A stretch of DNA of 64,000 bases from positions 3,397,501-3,461,500 of the forward strand of contig JAMXDE010000004.1 of the NCBI GenBank assembly GCA_026770025.1, read 5' to 3'. Within the stretch, counting starts at the first letter, position 1; each line of letters opens with the position of its first letter. The notes below the pieces were generated by a model. The model was not told the DNA's origin. It did not search any database and worked only from the letters and a program-made list of their open reading frames with translations. The position numbers were made by a program, and so were the translations under genes. This document shows positions 1 through 11,800 of this stretch, in pieces. This stretch comes from Craspedostauros australis (lineage: Eukaryota; Bacillariophyta; Bacillariophyceae; Mastogloiales; Achnanthaceae).

Positions 1-212
1 ACCAACAATTCCGCAACAACAACAAAGAACAAAAACGCTTCGACCATGACGTTCCATCCGCGCTCTGCATCAAACCGACTGCCGCCGATCTTCATTGACA
101 ACAACAATAACAATAACACCAACAACACCAAAGCCAGGAAGGCAGCGTCCCATTGAACCATTCCAACACTCCAGAGTAGTCCAATACAGGAGAGTATTAA
201 ATACAGCAGTAG

Positions 213-232
213 TATTATATAATATATAATAA
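213..232 (+). promoter_or_regulatory. TATA-like AT-rich tract upstream of RLP7
   Basis: A run of alternating T and A sits just before the start codon at 239, in otherwise mixed sequence. It is TATA-like, but only about 10-25 bp from the ATG, so it could equally be an AT-rich 5' UTR. Upstream, 1-120 is CAA/CAACAAT-rich low-complexity leader. Confidence 0.3.
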
Positions 233-238
233 TAGAAG

Positions 239-1156
239 ATGTCGATGATTGCGAAAGAACACAAGGACCTGCCGCTGGTGCCGGAATCCGTGCTGAAGCG
301 ACGCCATGATCTGGATGAGCTGCGGCGCAAGAAGGCAGCCCAGCTGGATGCCACCGGCAAGCTGCAGGTGCAGCCCAAGGGCAGCGGCAAGAAGAAGCTC
401 AACAAGTACGGCAAGCAGCGCAAGGGACAGTACGTCATCAAGCCCGCCAAGCTGCTGTCGATGGCCAAATCGCGCCGAAACCACGAGATTCGGTACAAGC
501 GCGTCAAGAAGAAGGGCATGCAAAAGCGGGGATCGGACAGCAAGGAGACCATCGTCAAGGAGATCCCGCTGGGCGACGACAGCCCCAAGAAGCGCAGGCG
601 TTCCAAGCACCTGGCCAAACCAGCCTCGGAGGCGGTCACGTACCAAACCAACTCCGTCGATGCCTCCATGGTCTTCGTCGTGCGCATCCGCGAGGATCAG
701 GGCAAGGCGCCGCCCAAGATCGTCACTGTCTTGCACGGATTCCGTCTGCGCAAGCCATTTCAGGGCGTCTTTCTCAAGTACACGCCCGCGACACGCCGTC
801 TGCTGCACATGATCGAACCCTGGGTGCTGTACGGCACGCCGTCCGAGGCCATGATTCAGGATCTCATGGTGCGTCGCAGTTTCGGCTGCATCGGGAAGGA
901 GCGCGTTCCGCTGTCCGATAATACCATTCTGGAGGACCATCTCGGCGAGGAGCATGGCATCATCTGCATGGAGGATATGATACACGAACTCGTCACGGTC
1001 GGGGATGCATTCGAGGCGGCGTCCAAATTCCTGTACCCCTTCCAGCTCACGTGTCCGCGCAGTAAGTTCGAAAAGGAAAAGCTAGGCGCGCATCAAGGCA
1101 AGGACTATGGTGACAAGGGCGAGCAGATGGATGAGTACATCAAGCAGATGCTGTAA
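239..1156 (+). CDS. RLP7: Ribosome biogenesis factor Rlp7 (uL30/L7-like, RPL7L1 family)
   Basis: A single-exon gene for 305 residues. The uL30/L7 family protein Rlp7 acts in the nucleolus in early 60S assembly, around ITS2 processing. Residues 1-125 are a long Lys/Arg-rich N-terminal extension that starts with an L7-like block (PESVLKRRHDLDELRRKK). The globular L7 fold follows from about residue 140: FVVRIRED, then GFRLRKPFQGVFLKYT, then the hallmark segment LSDNTILEDHLG...GIICMEDMIHEL near 225-255. Cytosolic L7 is about 245 residues; Rlp7/RPL7L1 proteins are longer. The LSDNTILE and GIICMEDMIHE blocks match the Rlp7 branch better than true L7. The ATG at 239 is the first Met in frame and lies just after an AT-rich tract. 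The gene converges on the cyclase gene downstream. It could be mistaken for ribosomal protein L7, but the length argues against that. Confidence 0.85.
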   Translation: MSMIAKEHKDLPLVPESVLKRRHDLDELRRKKAAQLDATGKLQVQPKGSGKKKLNKYGKQRKGQYVIKPAKLLSMAKSRRNHEIRYKRVKKKGMQKRGSDSKETIVKEIPLGDDSPKKRRRSKHLAKPASEAVTYQTNSVDASMVFVVRIREDQGKAPPKIVTVLHGFRLRKPFQGVFLKYTPATRRLLHMIEPWVLYGTPSEAMIQDLMVRRSFGCIGKERVPLSDNTILEDHLGEEHGIICMEDMIHELVTVGDAFEAASKFLYPFQLTCPRSKFEKEKLGAHQGKDYGDKGEQMDEYIKQML

Positions 1157-1540
1157 TTATGACTGCAACTGTGACGAGGTGTTGTGCGATCCATTCCTTT
1201 TTGGACACCTGGAGCCTATCGTTCTGTAACATAAACGATCTCTGTAGTACTCAACGATGTATTGGATTTGTATGCACTCATAGTCTGAATTCGTGTGTGT
1301 GAAGTGACATGGACATTGCTTGCGGATGTCTTGCCCGGAAACGTAAACTCGCTGAGACACCATCAAGCCATTAATTGCAGGCGCTGTGGCATACCTCAAA
1401 AGTGCATGTCTACTGTTACCTGCTGTATCCTCCAACGAGGATTCCTAAAGACGTAGCCCATCAGTCAGAACGTTATCTGCAAGCTACCTAGTAGATGTGA
1501 TAAACTCCCGTGGCACGAGTACTCCGGCTCAGCCATTCAA
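1157..1540. other. Intergenic 3' region between convergent genes
   Basis: This is the shared downstream region of RLP7 (+) and the cyclase-PDE gene (-). I see no coding signal, only short chance reading frames. Confidence 0.5.
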
Positions 1541-4500
1541 TCATTTCTGTCCTCCGTCTCCGCCTGCTGCTGTCGGTCCCGCCAGAGCGATATTCTCCTT
1601 GTCATGCACTGCGGACACCGCCGACGCTTCTGGTGCAGTCGATCTCATCGTCTGCGCATGCTTCTCGCGGGCCCGCTGCACCATCTCTTGCACGAGCTCC
1701 TCGCCGCGATTCTCCCACTCGCGTTTGTTCTCGCGTGCGTACGTCAGGCAATCCGACGACGACGAACCAAACACGCCGCAGGTCCGCAGCTTCTGCGCGA
1801 TGGGAATCACGAAGTTGTCGAAGAACCACAGCTCACTCTGGAACCAGCCGATGCTGGGATCGCGCGGCGATCGTCCGGCCTGGTGGGCGTTGTACATTTC
1901 CTGAAACAACCGTTCGTTCCATTTCTTGTAGATCGACCAGCTCTGCATCGTGGGGCTGATGTCGGCGGCCTGCAGCAAGCAGATCAGCACCATGGTGGCC
2001 TTCTGCTCCATGTCCGTCTGATCTTCGGCCTCGCGGGGTCTGGGTGCATTACTGCGCGAGTGCTCCTCTTCCAAGTACCCATCTAAGGCAAAGGCCTGCT
2101 CCCACTTCTCCAAACGCGTCAGTTTCAGGCGAGGGTTGAAGATCTCCGTGGAGATCACCAGGTTCACAACGTACAGACGGAACTGGGACAGCTCCTGCAT
2201 GTTGTCGCAGATGCAGTCCACGAGTTCCTTGTAGTCCCGCGTCATGAGCAGGGTCCAGGCAATCTGGAAGGAATTCTGCTCCAACGTGCATTGGTCCGAA
2301 TGCTCGGCGACCAGCGGTGATGATTCGTTGGACAGCTGGCCGTTGGGCACGCCTGGGTGATCGACGTCATGAATCAACGCGGCGAAGACGACGGCAAAGC
2401 GCACCAACGCGTTGGATGCGATGCCGTACGTCATGTCGTGGATACGATCAGGATCGGAGAGGATGCCGCCGTTGCTGTTGGTGTAGTTGCCGATGCGCTT
2501 CAGAAGCTTCACGGCAGACATCGTGACGTGCGCGCAGTGATCCAGATCATGGAATGGGACCTTGCGGTACTTGCGGCAGATCGTGGAGACGTACTTGCGC
2601 AGTTGTACGTTGACGAGAGACGGCAGCTGTACGGACTGGTTGACCTTCATACCTGTCGTCGCATTGCAGCGCAGCGGCATTGGGAAGATGTACGTGATTT
2701 CATCCAGGTCGACCTTTTTGGTCTTGGGTGAGGTCTTCCCATCTCCTATGGCACTGCCGCCACCGCCACCGCCAACACTGCTGTCATCACCATCCTTCAT
2801 CGGCGCCAAGTCGAACGATATTGCCTTCTTCGTGGCGTCGTTGCGTTTCTTGCCTTCCCGTTCTGCGATGATGTGTCGCAACTGCTCGGACAGAATTTCA
2901 GACAGCCATTCCACAACGCGATTGCTGCGATCGCCGTGGGAGGCGTTGCTGTGCTGCGAGTTTTGACGACGGCCGATACCTGACCCCCGTCGAAGGACTC
3001 CGCCACCTTCTCCACCGGCTGCTGCAGTGGCCTTGATACCACCCGAGTTCGCTCCACCATTGGCAAGCTCAACGTCGCTGACCTTCCATTCGTTGCTCTG
3101 GTTGGCATGCATCGACAGATCTGTGGTACCGAATACGTCAGACATCTCGGCTGACCCACCAGCTGACGGTCGTTGCAAGTGCGGCTGGCTTTCCAACACG
3201 TTCCTGTTGTGTCCCGTGTTGCCCGTGAGCCAATACGTGACGAGCATACCCTTGCCCTTCGCGTGCACAGCATCTTCGCGCAGCGTCAACCACGATGCCT
3301 TGCCGCTCTCCTTGAGCAAGTCGGCCGTGTGCTCCGACACCTGGATGCGGTTCTTGCGTCCCGTCGATTGCATGCGGCTGGCCGTGTTGATGGTGTCACC
3401 GAACAGTTGGAATCTTGCCTTTTCCCCCACCAGCACACCGGCCGTGACCGGGCCGCTGTGCATGCCGACGCGCAACCGCAGATCCATGGTGTCGCGGCCC
3501 AGCGTGCTCTGCAGGATACGAATATGTTGATGGCAGTGCGTCATGCAGTCCCTGGCGAATCGAGCCATGCGAGGCGCGTGGTCGTTCTGTGGATCTGGCA
3601 ATCCTGTCACGGCGACGTAGCAATCTGAGATGGTCTCCACCTTGAAGACCTGCCGGCGTCGTGCCAAGTTGTCCATGTTGCGGAAAAGGAACTCAAGCAA
3701 CGTGAATATCTGTTGATGATTATGCGTACGTACATATGCACAGTAAAAGAGAGGTTGAGACACAAGTGGTGAGGAGATAGTATTCGCAACCGAATCAACG
3801 TAGCAGCACATTCAACGTGGCAGCACATTCAACGTGACAGCACATACGGCAAGGACTTACCTGGTCCGGTTCCCGATTCGCGCTCCAAACATCAAAACCG
3901 GCAACGTCGATGAAACAGACGGTGCAATTTGGAAACAAATCCGCGATGGGTTGCTGCGTGATGGTGGATGATTTGCCAGATGGCGTCGTTCCCGGTGTGA
4001 TCATGTCCTTGGGTATGTGCTTCGTGAGCGGGTGGCTTGTCTTGCCTGTCAGCATGGGACGGAATTGCTGCGGGAACATCTGCGTGACGATCATCTGGTT
4101 CTCGTGGGATGATTGCTGGATGGTCCGGATCTGTCGATAGATGGTGGTGTCGTAATAGTAGAGGCTGGTGAAGACGATGATGAAGAGGGCGATGATGCCC
4201 AGGCCCATCGTGTACGGCAGCAAGGTGATGTAGTCCCCCTGGAAGGCATCGGATGGGTACACATGGACGGCGTGTTGGCAGAAGGAGGTCTTGATGCTAC
4301 CAAGATCGCGAGAATCGCTTTGCAGCGACAGGGTACGCCTCATGGAATCGTACCCTCGGTCATGGGCATCTTCGTAGCCCATGAATCGCACCTCGTTGTT
4401 GCCCCTCAGTTCCATGGAGAAGACTGTGTCGTCACAGGTGTTCTCAACCACGCAGACGATGTTGTGGTTGTCCATGGTCGAGTTGAACTGCAGGAACGTC

Positions 4501-6686
4501 GGCCAGTGAAGGATGGAGCTGATGACACCCAACATGGATGATTCGGCGCTGCTCGTGTAGGTGCTTGGTTGCTGCTCATTCTCGGCTGCCACGCTCACCG
4601 TGTCCTCCTCGCCATTTGGTGCCTGCGGGTACACAGGGACGAAGACCCATGACACAGGCTCGTTTCTGTACTCATCAATGGCGTGCTCGTCGCTGAGCCG
4701 CATCAGATTCTCGTAGAGCGCAGCCTCCTGCACCGAAGGGTTGGCATGAACTGGCGTGACGGTAAGCGTCGTTCGACTTTCGTTGCCATGACCATCAGAC
4801 TGCGATCGTTCCAGGAGATGACTGATCTCGTCGGGGTAGTAGACGTTAAGCAGATCTCCGTTGATCAAGGAGGTGTCCTTGACCGTCGTGTACTGCCATG
4901 CTGGGAAGTACGTCCTGTTCTCGGTGTCGAAGTACGGCAGCACCTGGAAGGTGGTCTGATTCGGATCCAGATGCCAGATGACGGGATACTGGAGCGGATC
5001 ATCCATGCTCGTCTGGTCGACCGCGTACCGCTCCCACTCTCTCTTGTTGCCCTGCACGACCGTGGGATGAAACGACGTCAAGAGCAGCATGCCCTCGTAT
5101 GTCGTCGCGTACCGTTCGAAGTCGACGATGGTGACGAAGGGCCAATCCTTCGCATCGGTTTCGACGTTGGCCGTGATGCTGAGGTATTCGAGGTTGCTGC
5201 TGATCATGCCGACGCGATGCTCCAGCGTGTGGATGAACTGCATCGCCACTGTGTTGAAGTGGGTGTCGAACTCGTCGAACTGCTGCGAGCGCAGGTAGAT
5301 CCCGATGACGAGAGGCAGGAGCAGCCACAGGTAGACGATGGAGATGCCGATGAAGTTGCGGAACTGGCGCAGCTTGTAGAAGGTGCCGCAGATGAGGACG
5401 TCCTCGTACAACCTTGACGACGCATTCGACGCAGCGGACACCGGATTAGGGAGGTCATCATCATCATCATCGCCGTCGTCGCCACCACCGGGATGGTTTG
5501 GTGCCTGGCCGGGCTTGCCCTTGGGTTGGCCAGACGATGCTGACGATCCATGGGGTTTCCTCCTGAGCGATCCCCCCGAAGTGCTGGCCGTCCTGGCCCC
5601 AGAACCGGCCTTGCCTTTGAAGTGCCCCTTGTTGGGTCGCGATCGTGATTGCTTGCCAAAGGAGAAGAAAGTCCGTTGGGGACGGTTGCGTTCCGCCAGG
5701 CCAGCCATGGTCGATCTGCTTTCGACGGAGTCATCATCGAGGACGAAGGACTCGGGGCTTTCCTCGTCGAAGCTGTATTCATCGTAGCCATTGGAGGACT
5801 TGCGGATGTCATCAGGTGAGAAGTTGCGCCGTGACATCGTGTTCCAGAAGGAACCTCCTGATCGCCGCGGCGCTCTTTGGAACTTGAGGGAGGTTCGGGT
5901 GTTCGGTGGCCTGGGCTGGCCAGGTCCTCTGGCGAAGCGTTCTTGTTGCTGCTGCGACAGCAGGTCCATCTGTTCGTGTGGTTCCATCGTTGCGTTCGCC
6001 TGTGTGTCCCACTCCTGCACCAGCCTTTGGCTTTCAGTTGTCAGCGGTGTTGTTGTTGTTTGTGATGATGTTTGTGATGTTTGTGATGATGTTTGTGATG
6101 TTTGCGATGGCCTTGGGTGGGAGCCTGTTCTTGAGTTTATTCTTGTTGTTACTGCTGTCGCTGTTGGTATTACTGCTCCTGTTGCTGTTACTGTTGCTGC
6201 TGTTGTTCGTGATAGTGAAGGGGAATAGTGCACAAAAGCCCGTTGCTGGTGTTGCTGTTGTGTATGTGGTGTTGCTGGTGTTGGTTGTTGCGATGACCGT
6301 GAATCTGGGCCAACACAGTGGTACACCATTCCCGTTCTTGAGCAGGATGTCCCAGATAATCTGGACGCTGTCCCTGAAGGTCGAATGTCCGCATTTGTGT
6401 CTATGGCCGGGAATGTCCCTGTGCCCGATCGGTTGCCGCTATGGGTTTTAGCTGGTCCGACATTGGCACCGCCATCCATCAATCCACCAAGATTCCCACC
6501 ATGATGGCGGTTTCGTGAATGATCCGGATGTCCCAGTGTCTGCTGTTGTTGCTGCTGCTGGGAGAACTCGCCCCACGTCTTTGGCGCGCGTGCTTTGGAG
6601 TGGTAGCTGGAATTCTGAATCAGCGCTTCCTTCATCTCCAGCGATGGAGTGCTGTGGCTGCTCCTGCGGTTGGATCTGGATGCCAT
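1541..6686 (-). CDS. Receptor-type class III nucleotide cyclase fused to a class I cyclic-nucleotide phosphodiesterase
   Basis: Two exons on the minus strand: 6686-3861 and 3709-1541, joined in phase 0 by a 151-bp GT-AG intron (1664 residues). Residues 1-430 are Gln/Ser/Thr/Pro-rich and disordered. TM1 is near 445-467, a loop of about 360 residues follows that is probably extracytoplasmic, and TM2 is near 827-847. The class III cyclase domain (about 910-1110) keeps the first metal Asp (CFIDVAGF), the second metal Asp in FKVETISD, and the transition-state Asn and Arg in NTASRM. The intron splits it just after REPDQ. A linker rich in Gly and Ser leads to a class I PDE domain (about 1310-1600) with FHDLDHC, ALIHDVDHPG and LLQAADIS supplying the metal ligands. 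Making and destroying a cyclic nucleotide in one chain suggests a self-limiting membrane sensor. The purine pocket has Glu (KVETISD), as in guanylyl cyclases, but Gln where those usually have Cys, so cGMP versus cAMP is open. The true first ATG is at 6686. Confidence 0.88.
3795..3845. repeat. Three tandem 17-bp repeats beside the cyclase intron donor
   Basis: Three head-to-tail copies of a 17-bp unit, tcaacgtNgcagcacat (the third copy differs at one further base), lie inside the single intron of the cyclase-PDE gene, 15 bp intronward of the donor site. Confidence 0.8.
6040..6110. repeat. Coding minisatellite in the cyclase N-terminus
   Basis: Tandem copies of a TGT TTG TGA TGA-type unit (plus strand) fall inside exon 1 of the cyclase-PDE gene. 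On the coding strand they read as repeated SQTSSQTSQ. A TG/CTG-rich stretch continues to about 6290 and encodes Gln/Thr/Ala-rich sequence. The reading frame is kept. Confidence 0.75.
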
Positions 6687-7848
6687 GACCACACGTTTTT
6701 GTTGAGCAGATCTTGTTGCCTCTTGGTTTTGGTGTTGTGGCCTCTCTTGGGTCTTGTCATTGGATTATGCGCAATTGGATGCATTGTGCTGAAATGCGAC
6801 GGGTTCTGATCTTTGTGGTGAGCTGCTTCTTGTGTTGATGCGAGGCAATGCAATGCAATGCAAGGCAATGTAATACAATACAACACATCCAACCATTCAG
6901 GCAATGCCATCACAACCCAGTGCCACATCGTTGGGCAGCATCGCCTGAAAGAGAAGATGGCGACTCTGCTCTGTCGGTACCCAACGCCGGAGGGAGAGGA
7001 GTGTCGAAGAACGAACAGGATTCGCCAGAGTTGTCTCGAACAACTCATCACAACACAGCGTGAGCGCAACCTCCATCCACAACAACGCTGTTCGCGTCTC
7101 GTTTGCTGTGCAGTGTTGTTGAAAGCGCATTCTGACATTTACTTCCCTATCCATCATCATGTGGCGTTCGAGTCCATGATTCGGGTTGGCATCGTCCACG
7201 AACAGCGAGGAAGTGTGTCACAATGTCATTCGAACTTCAACTGTCGGAGGTGATGACCACGGTGGGACTTGAGAAGGCAATACACAATAAGTTCATAACA
7301 GTGCCAACACTAAGCCCCATAGCACCGCTTGCGCCACTCAGTTTTATCACGACTCACACGCCCACGGAAAACATCAACGGTTTTTTATGCTTTCACTTCT
7401 TCTCTCGCCCATGGATGATACTTTCTGGCAGTTTGGATGCACGCGCCAATACTACACGGAATCTTGCTTGTTGTTGCCAAGAACACGCTTGGGGAGCAGA
7501 CTCTGTTGTCGGTGGCACGAGAATGGATTGGTGGCGTGTGCAACAAGGCCCAAACGCACACTTCCAGCCACAACATGAAACAAAGTCCAAAAGAACGATC
7601 ATGAGGACTCAGTGCGGGTCATGAGCGAAGCATGGCATAATTGCTACGTGTTCGCACCTGCTCCAGCTCTGTCACATTTTACGCACCTGTGCCCAAACAC
7701 GCACACGAAGCACGTGGCGGGATGCAGCTGCACACAAATTGCGCCATGAGCGAGATGATGGATGCGCCTTTCCTCATCCTCCAAGCCGCACCGCATTCTG
7801 AGTCCTCTACTTCGACTATGCACAAGATCGAAAATCCCATCTCATCTA
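6687..7848. other. Intergenic region upstream of the cyclase gene
   Basis: No gene is supported here. 6845-6885 holds a degenerate GCAAT/ACAAT pentamer repeat. A 133-codon plus-strand reading frame at 7223-7624 has a true ATG but no recognisable domain or composition signal, and I do not call it. Confidence 0.4.
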
Positions 7849-8400
7849 TTATAAGCGGCACCACAAGCACGATGGGAGGAAAGGCCGAAGGGTGAGGAAA
7901 CGAGCAAGGAGCACGACGCTCTCGTGGATGTGAAAGCGCATCGGCACAGGAAGGCCATCCAACTGTTTGATGGATGCAGAGCCCCAGGCGCCTGATGCAA
8001 AGAATTGTGTCGACTGAACTAAAACGCGCTTCGCATCTGTCTCCATGCTGGACCAAACAGACGTCTGTTGTGTGCCATGTGCGTGCTGTGGTTTGAACGA
8101 TCGCTCCGCCGAGGTGATCATCTTTCTCCAATTCGTCTCCAAGAACGCTGTTTTACTCCCCAACACCTCCACGACCACACGCTCCTCCGTCTCTCCCTTT
8201 CGGTATCTGGGAAAGACAAGATAGGGGCTGCTGTGATGGCTTGTCCCTTCCTTGGAGGCAATGAAAATGGGGCGAGGGACAGAGGTTGTCTCCCTGAGCC
8301 TTGCAAGATAAGTTCGCAGGTGGGAGAGCGATACCCACGCGTGTTCCTCAAAGAATGGTTTGATGTTGCAGCCAACAAGAACGTCGCATTTGTAGTTCAT
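7849..8400 (-). CDS. Hypothetical protein, weak candidate
   Basis: An open frame of 183 residues from a true ATG at 8400. It reads like a folded protein at first (MNYKCDVLVGCNIKPFFEEH, then PYLVFPRYRKGETEERVVVEVLG), but the last 60 residues look less convincing. I recognise no domain. In the 350 bases upstream on the same strand, two other frames also look protein-like (around 8528-8750 and 8400-8560). This may therefore be part of a spliced gene or a decayed one. It lies between the cyclase-PDE and ankyrin genes, all on the same strand. Confidence 0.25.
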   Translation of the reverse strand: MNYKCDVLVGCNIKPFFEEHAWVSLSHLRTYLARLRETTSVPRPIFIASKEGTSHHSSPYLVFPRYRKGETEERVVVEVLGSKTAFLETNWRKMITSAERSFKPQHAHGTQQTSVWSSMETDAKRVLVQSTQFFASGAWGSASIKQLDGLPVPMRFHIHESVVLLARFLTLRPFLPSCLWCRL

Positions 8401-8859
8401 GGTTGATTGGTGATGTTCATGGTTCCAAGATGGCAATGTCCATCAATTCGCCTGATGTCGCCCCCACGATCGAGATGGGCGGTATCCTTGCCGACGAACA
8501 CGGAGCGTGTTGTACCCATCCAACACTTCAACGTCCCATACGCTTGAACATTGACACATCGTTTCGGATGGTGATATGTGGCAGGCTCGGTCCGCGGCGA
8601 ACATTCACAAACTGCGCCAATGCGTCTGGATGATACGAGCTGCGACTGCCCCCAAGCCACACAACACTCAACTCTGCATTGGTATGTTCTGTTGGTCTTC
8701 TCCCTTTGCTCCCTGAGCTCCACATTTCTGGACCATACTCAAGCGCATACAAGAACAGAACATGTGATGCAAAGTATGTAGAGTTACACTTGTTAAATTG
8801 CTCCCCTCTTGTTGATCACGGCGCTGCTCGTATTGGTACGTCTCAGGGAAGAGCGCTCA
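8401..8859. other. Region with protein-like but interrupted minus-strand frames
   Basis: Short minus-strand stretches with plausible protein composition occur in different frames. I cannot find a splice pattern that joins them convincingly. It is otherwise intergenic, between the ankyrin gene's 3' end and the weak hypothetical. Confidence 0.3.
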
Positions 8860-11800
8860 TCAAAAGCCATGATCGTGCTCCCGCTCACGGCTGTACCATG
8901 ACAGCATCCGCGAGCAGAGCATGACGATGTCCACGCTGACGGGGGAATCGACTTTGATGTTGGGATGCATCATGAGCGACATCCGCGGCACCACCATGCG
9001 ACGGAACAACGACTGCAGGTCCGCAATGTTCACCAGTTGCTGCACGATCTCGCGCGGCATGCGATACGGTGGCTGCTGGAGGATCTCCTGCAATTTCGGC
9101 GAACAGGCGAGGCGTTGCAAGTACTGTGCCTGATGCCGAATCTCGCAGATGGTCGGCTTCGATGGATTGCGCGGTGGTGGAATGGTGGCGTGCGTGATGT
9201 TCGTGCGCCGCCGTTGCTCATGCTGTGGCTGCTGATCCAGGCCTGGCAGCGCAGCTCTCGGCCTTACCCCTTCTCCCATGCCATCATCATTGTTCGCATC
9301 ATCCATGCCATCGTCTGCATGATCATGGTGCTGCACGGGGGCATTCATAAACTGCCGGGGGAGAATCAGGTCGTCATCATCGTCACTATCGTCCCCGCTC
9401 TGATCTTGCTGAGCTTGTGCAGGAGCTGGTCGTTGCGCTTGTGCATTGTCTCTCCTCGCAGCCCCCGGGGATGCCGTCGATGCCAGTACGCAATTGCAGC
9501 GCATCCATGCCTTCCACTCCGCCTGTTGTCGTATTTGTCACCGCCAGCATCCAGTAAACAAATAGTGTATTCAAAATCATATCACACCATAGAAAGAGAG
9601 AGAATGATGAGTAGACACAATCAAGAAATGTGAGCCTGGAAGTTCGTAATGAGCATCTCCATCGCTCTCCCATGCCGTGCGTCCCAATCGTTCGCAACAC
9701 TGCTCTCGCAACCGTAAGTTGATCGTGCACTTACCCAGCTTTGAAATGGAGCCGTGGGCGGTTCCAGCTGCGCCGCATCGCAGGCATCACAGAATCCGCC
9801 TTCCTCCAAGATATCGTCGAGCAGATCCAAACCAGACAGCACGGCGATGTTGGCATTCTTGAGGGATCGATGCGTGTAGAGCCCGATCAAAACATCCCAC
9901 ACGGGCGGCAACGGAATGTAATCGCAGATGGTCTCGACGAGACTTGCTGGGAGGATCATGATCTGGGACATCAGCGAATTCCATGTCGATGGCGCCGACA
10001 CGATGCATTGCTGCATCATTTGTTGTTGTTTGCCGTTTGGCCGTTGCCGATCTAATGACAGATGCATCGGCCTTGGCGGATGCCGCTGCCCTTGTCGGTG
10101 CTGGCCACGTTCGATGCCATCCGCATGCTCCTCCAATTGCATCTGCGGTGACGCATCCTCTTGCTGCTCATGCTCGTCACCAACATCTCGACAATGGTAC
10201 TGCCAGTACAGATTCTGACGAATACTGACTCTGCGTTGCTGAAAGAGGGTGTAGAGACGCACGATCTCCCAAACGACACGCTTGCGCCTTCGTTTGCGCA
10301 TGAGGTTGATTTGCATCTGGGTTTTGAGGAAGGGGATGAGATGCCAGCGCCCGTGCTTCATGGCGATCTGCAGCGGAGTCTTGCCTTGATCATTCTGTTG
10401 GCACAGCTCCGCGCCGGATCCCACGAGGACCTTGACGGCGGCCAATTGTCCTCGTTTCGATGCCAGGATCAGCGGGGTGGATTGCGTCGTGCTGACAGCA
10501 TCGACTTCGGCCCCGTGATCGATCAAGATCTGGCAGACCTCGCCGTGATTGCGCTGGGCCGCAAGCATGAGGGCGGTCATGCTGGAGTTGTTGCGACGAT
10601 TCGGAAGGGCGCCGATGCAAAGCAGGTACTTGACGACCGCCAGGTGGCCCTCTTGGCTTGCGCGCATCAAGGGCGTCGTGTTGCTGTGGTTGGCCACCTC
10701 GATGAGGCGACGCGAATTGCTGTGACTTGCCGTGCTGTGACTTGCCGTGCTGTGGCTAGATCCAGCAAACGCCGCCGGATGCATTGAGGAGGAGTGCAGC
10801 GGTGATGCCTGCCGTTGTTGCATCTGGTGTTCCAAGATGGCCTTGAGGACCTTGAGATGACCAAAGTGAGCCGCCTGCAGCACGGCCGAGGCACCCGTAT
10901 GCGAAGTGGAACCGACGTCAACAGGTGCACGGGCATTGAGCAGCCATTCGACGATGCGCAGGTCGCCTTCTTGGGACGCCAGTATGAGCGGCGTGACGTG
11001 CTTGCGGTTGCGCACGTTGGCGTCGATGCCGTGCTCCAGCAGGGCGATGGCTGCGTTGGTGGCCTTCTTGCGGATGGCGACATGCAGGGCAGTGTCGTTG
11101 TCCTTTCCAAATCGCGACTTGACGGGCACGCACGGTCGGCTGACTGCATTGGCACCGCTGCTGTTGCGAGCCGTGGCATTGCCTTGGTCCTTGCCGTGGT
11201 CTTGGTCGCCGGACTTCCCATCTCTCGCCCCATCCGACGAGGATGATGATGACAACGACGAGGCCGATTCGGGTATCAACAGGGATGCTGCAGCGGTCGT
11301 GGACGATGATGCGCCGTTCATCTCCTCCGTGTCACCGCCGCTGCTGCTGTTCTTGTATCCCTGGTCATCGCGCGCTGCGGTCTTCTTGTTGCCATCATCC
11401 GCGGATGATGACGAGCTGTCCACGATGTACCGTTCGTCGATCGCTGCAAGCCTCACCGTCTTGATTTTGGTCGGCGGGGTCATGTAGGTGGTGATGTCGG
11501 TTGTAAACCACTCCGGGCGAGGCTGGAAGATGAGGTAGGCCCCGTTGCGCAGGTAGGCATCGAGGGAAGGTGCGATGCGCCGCGTTGGCATCGGCTGCTT
11601 CCGTCTGTGGTGGTCTGCCGAAGGTGATGTTGAAGGTGACGCTGACGCTGACGTCAGTGTCGAAGCAGTGGCAACACACGGACTGTTTGTGGTCTCCTTG
11701 CTGCCTGCTTTCGTGTGCTCCGTTTCATTTCCATTCCCATCTTGGGTGTGGTTGTGGTTGTGGTTGTGATTATCTTTCTGAGTACGAGTATGTTTGCGAT

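Noticed and set aside
215-985. A 256-codon minus-strand frame opposite RLP7
   Set aside because: It is antisense to a well-supported gene, Leu/His-rich, has no domain, and reflects the codon bias of RLP7.
239-1156. Cytosolic ribosomal protein L7 (uL30)
   Set aside because: The protein is about 60 residues longer with a basic N-terminal extension and matches Rlp7-specific blocks better.
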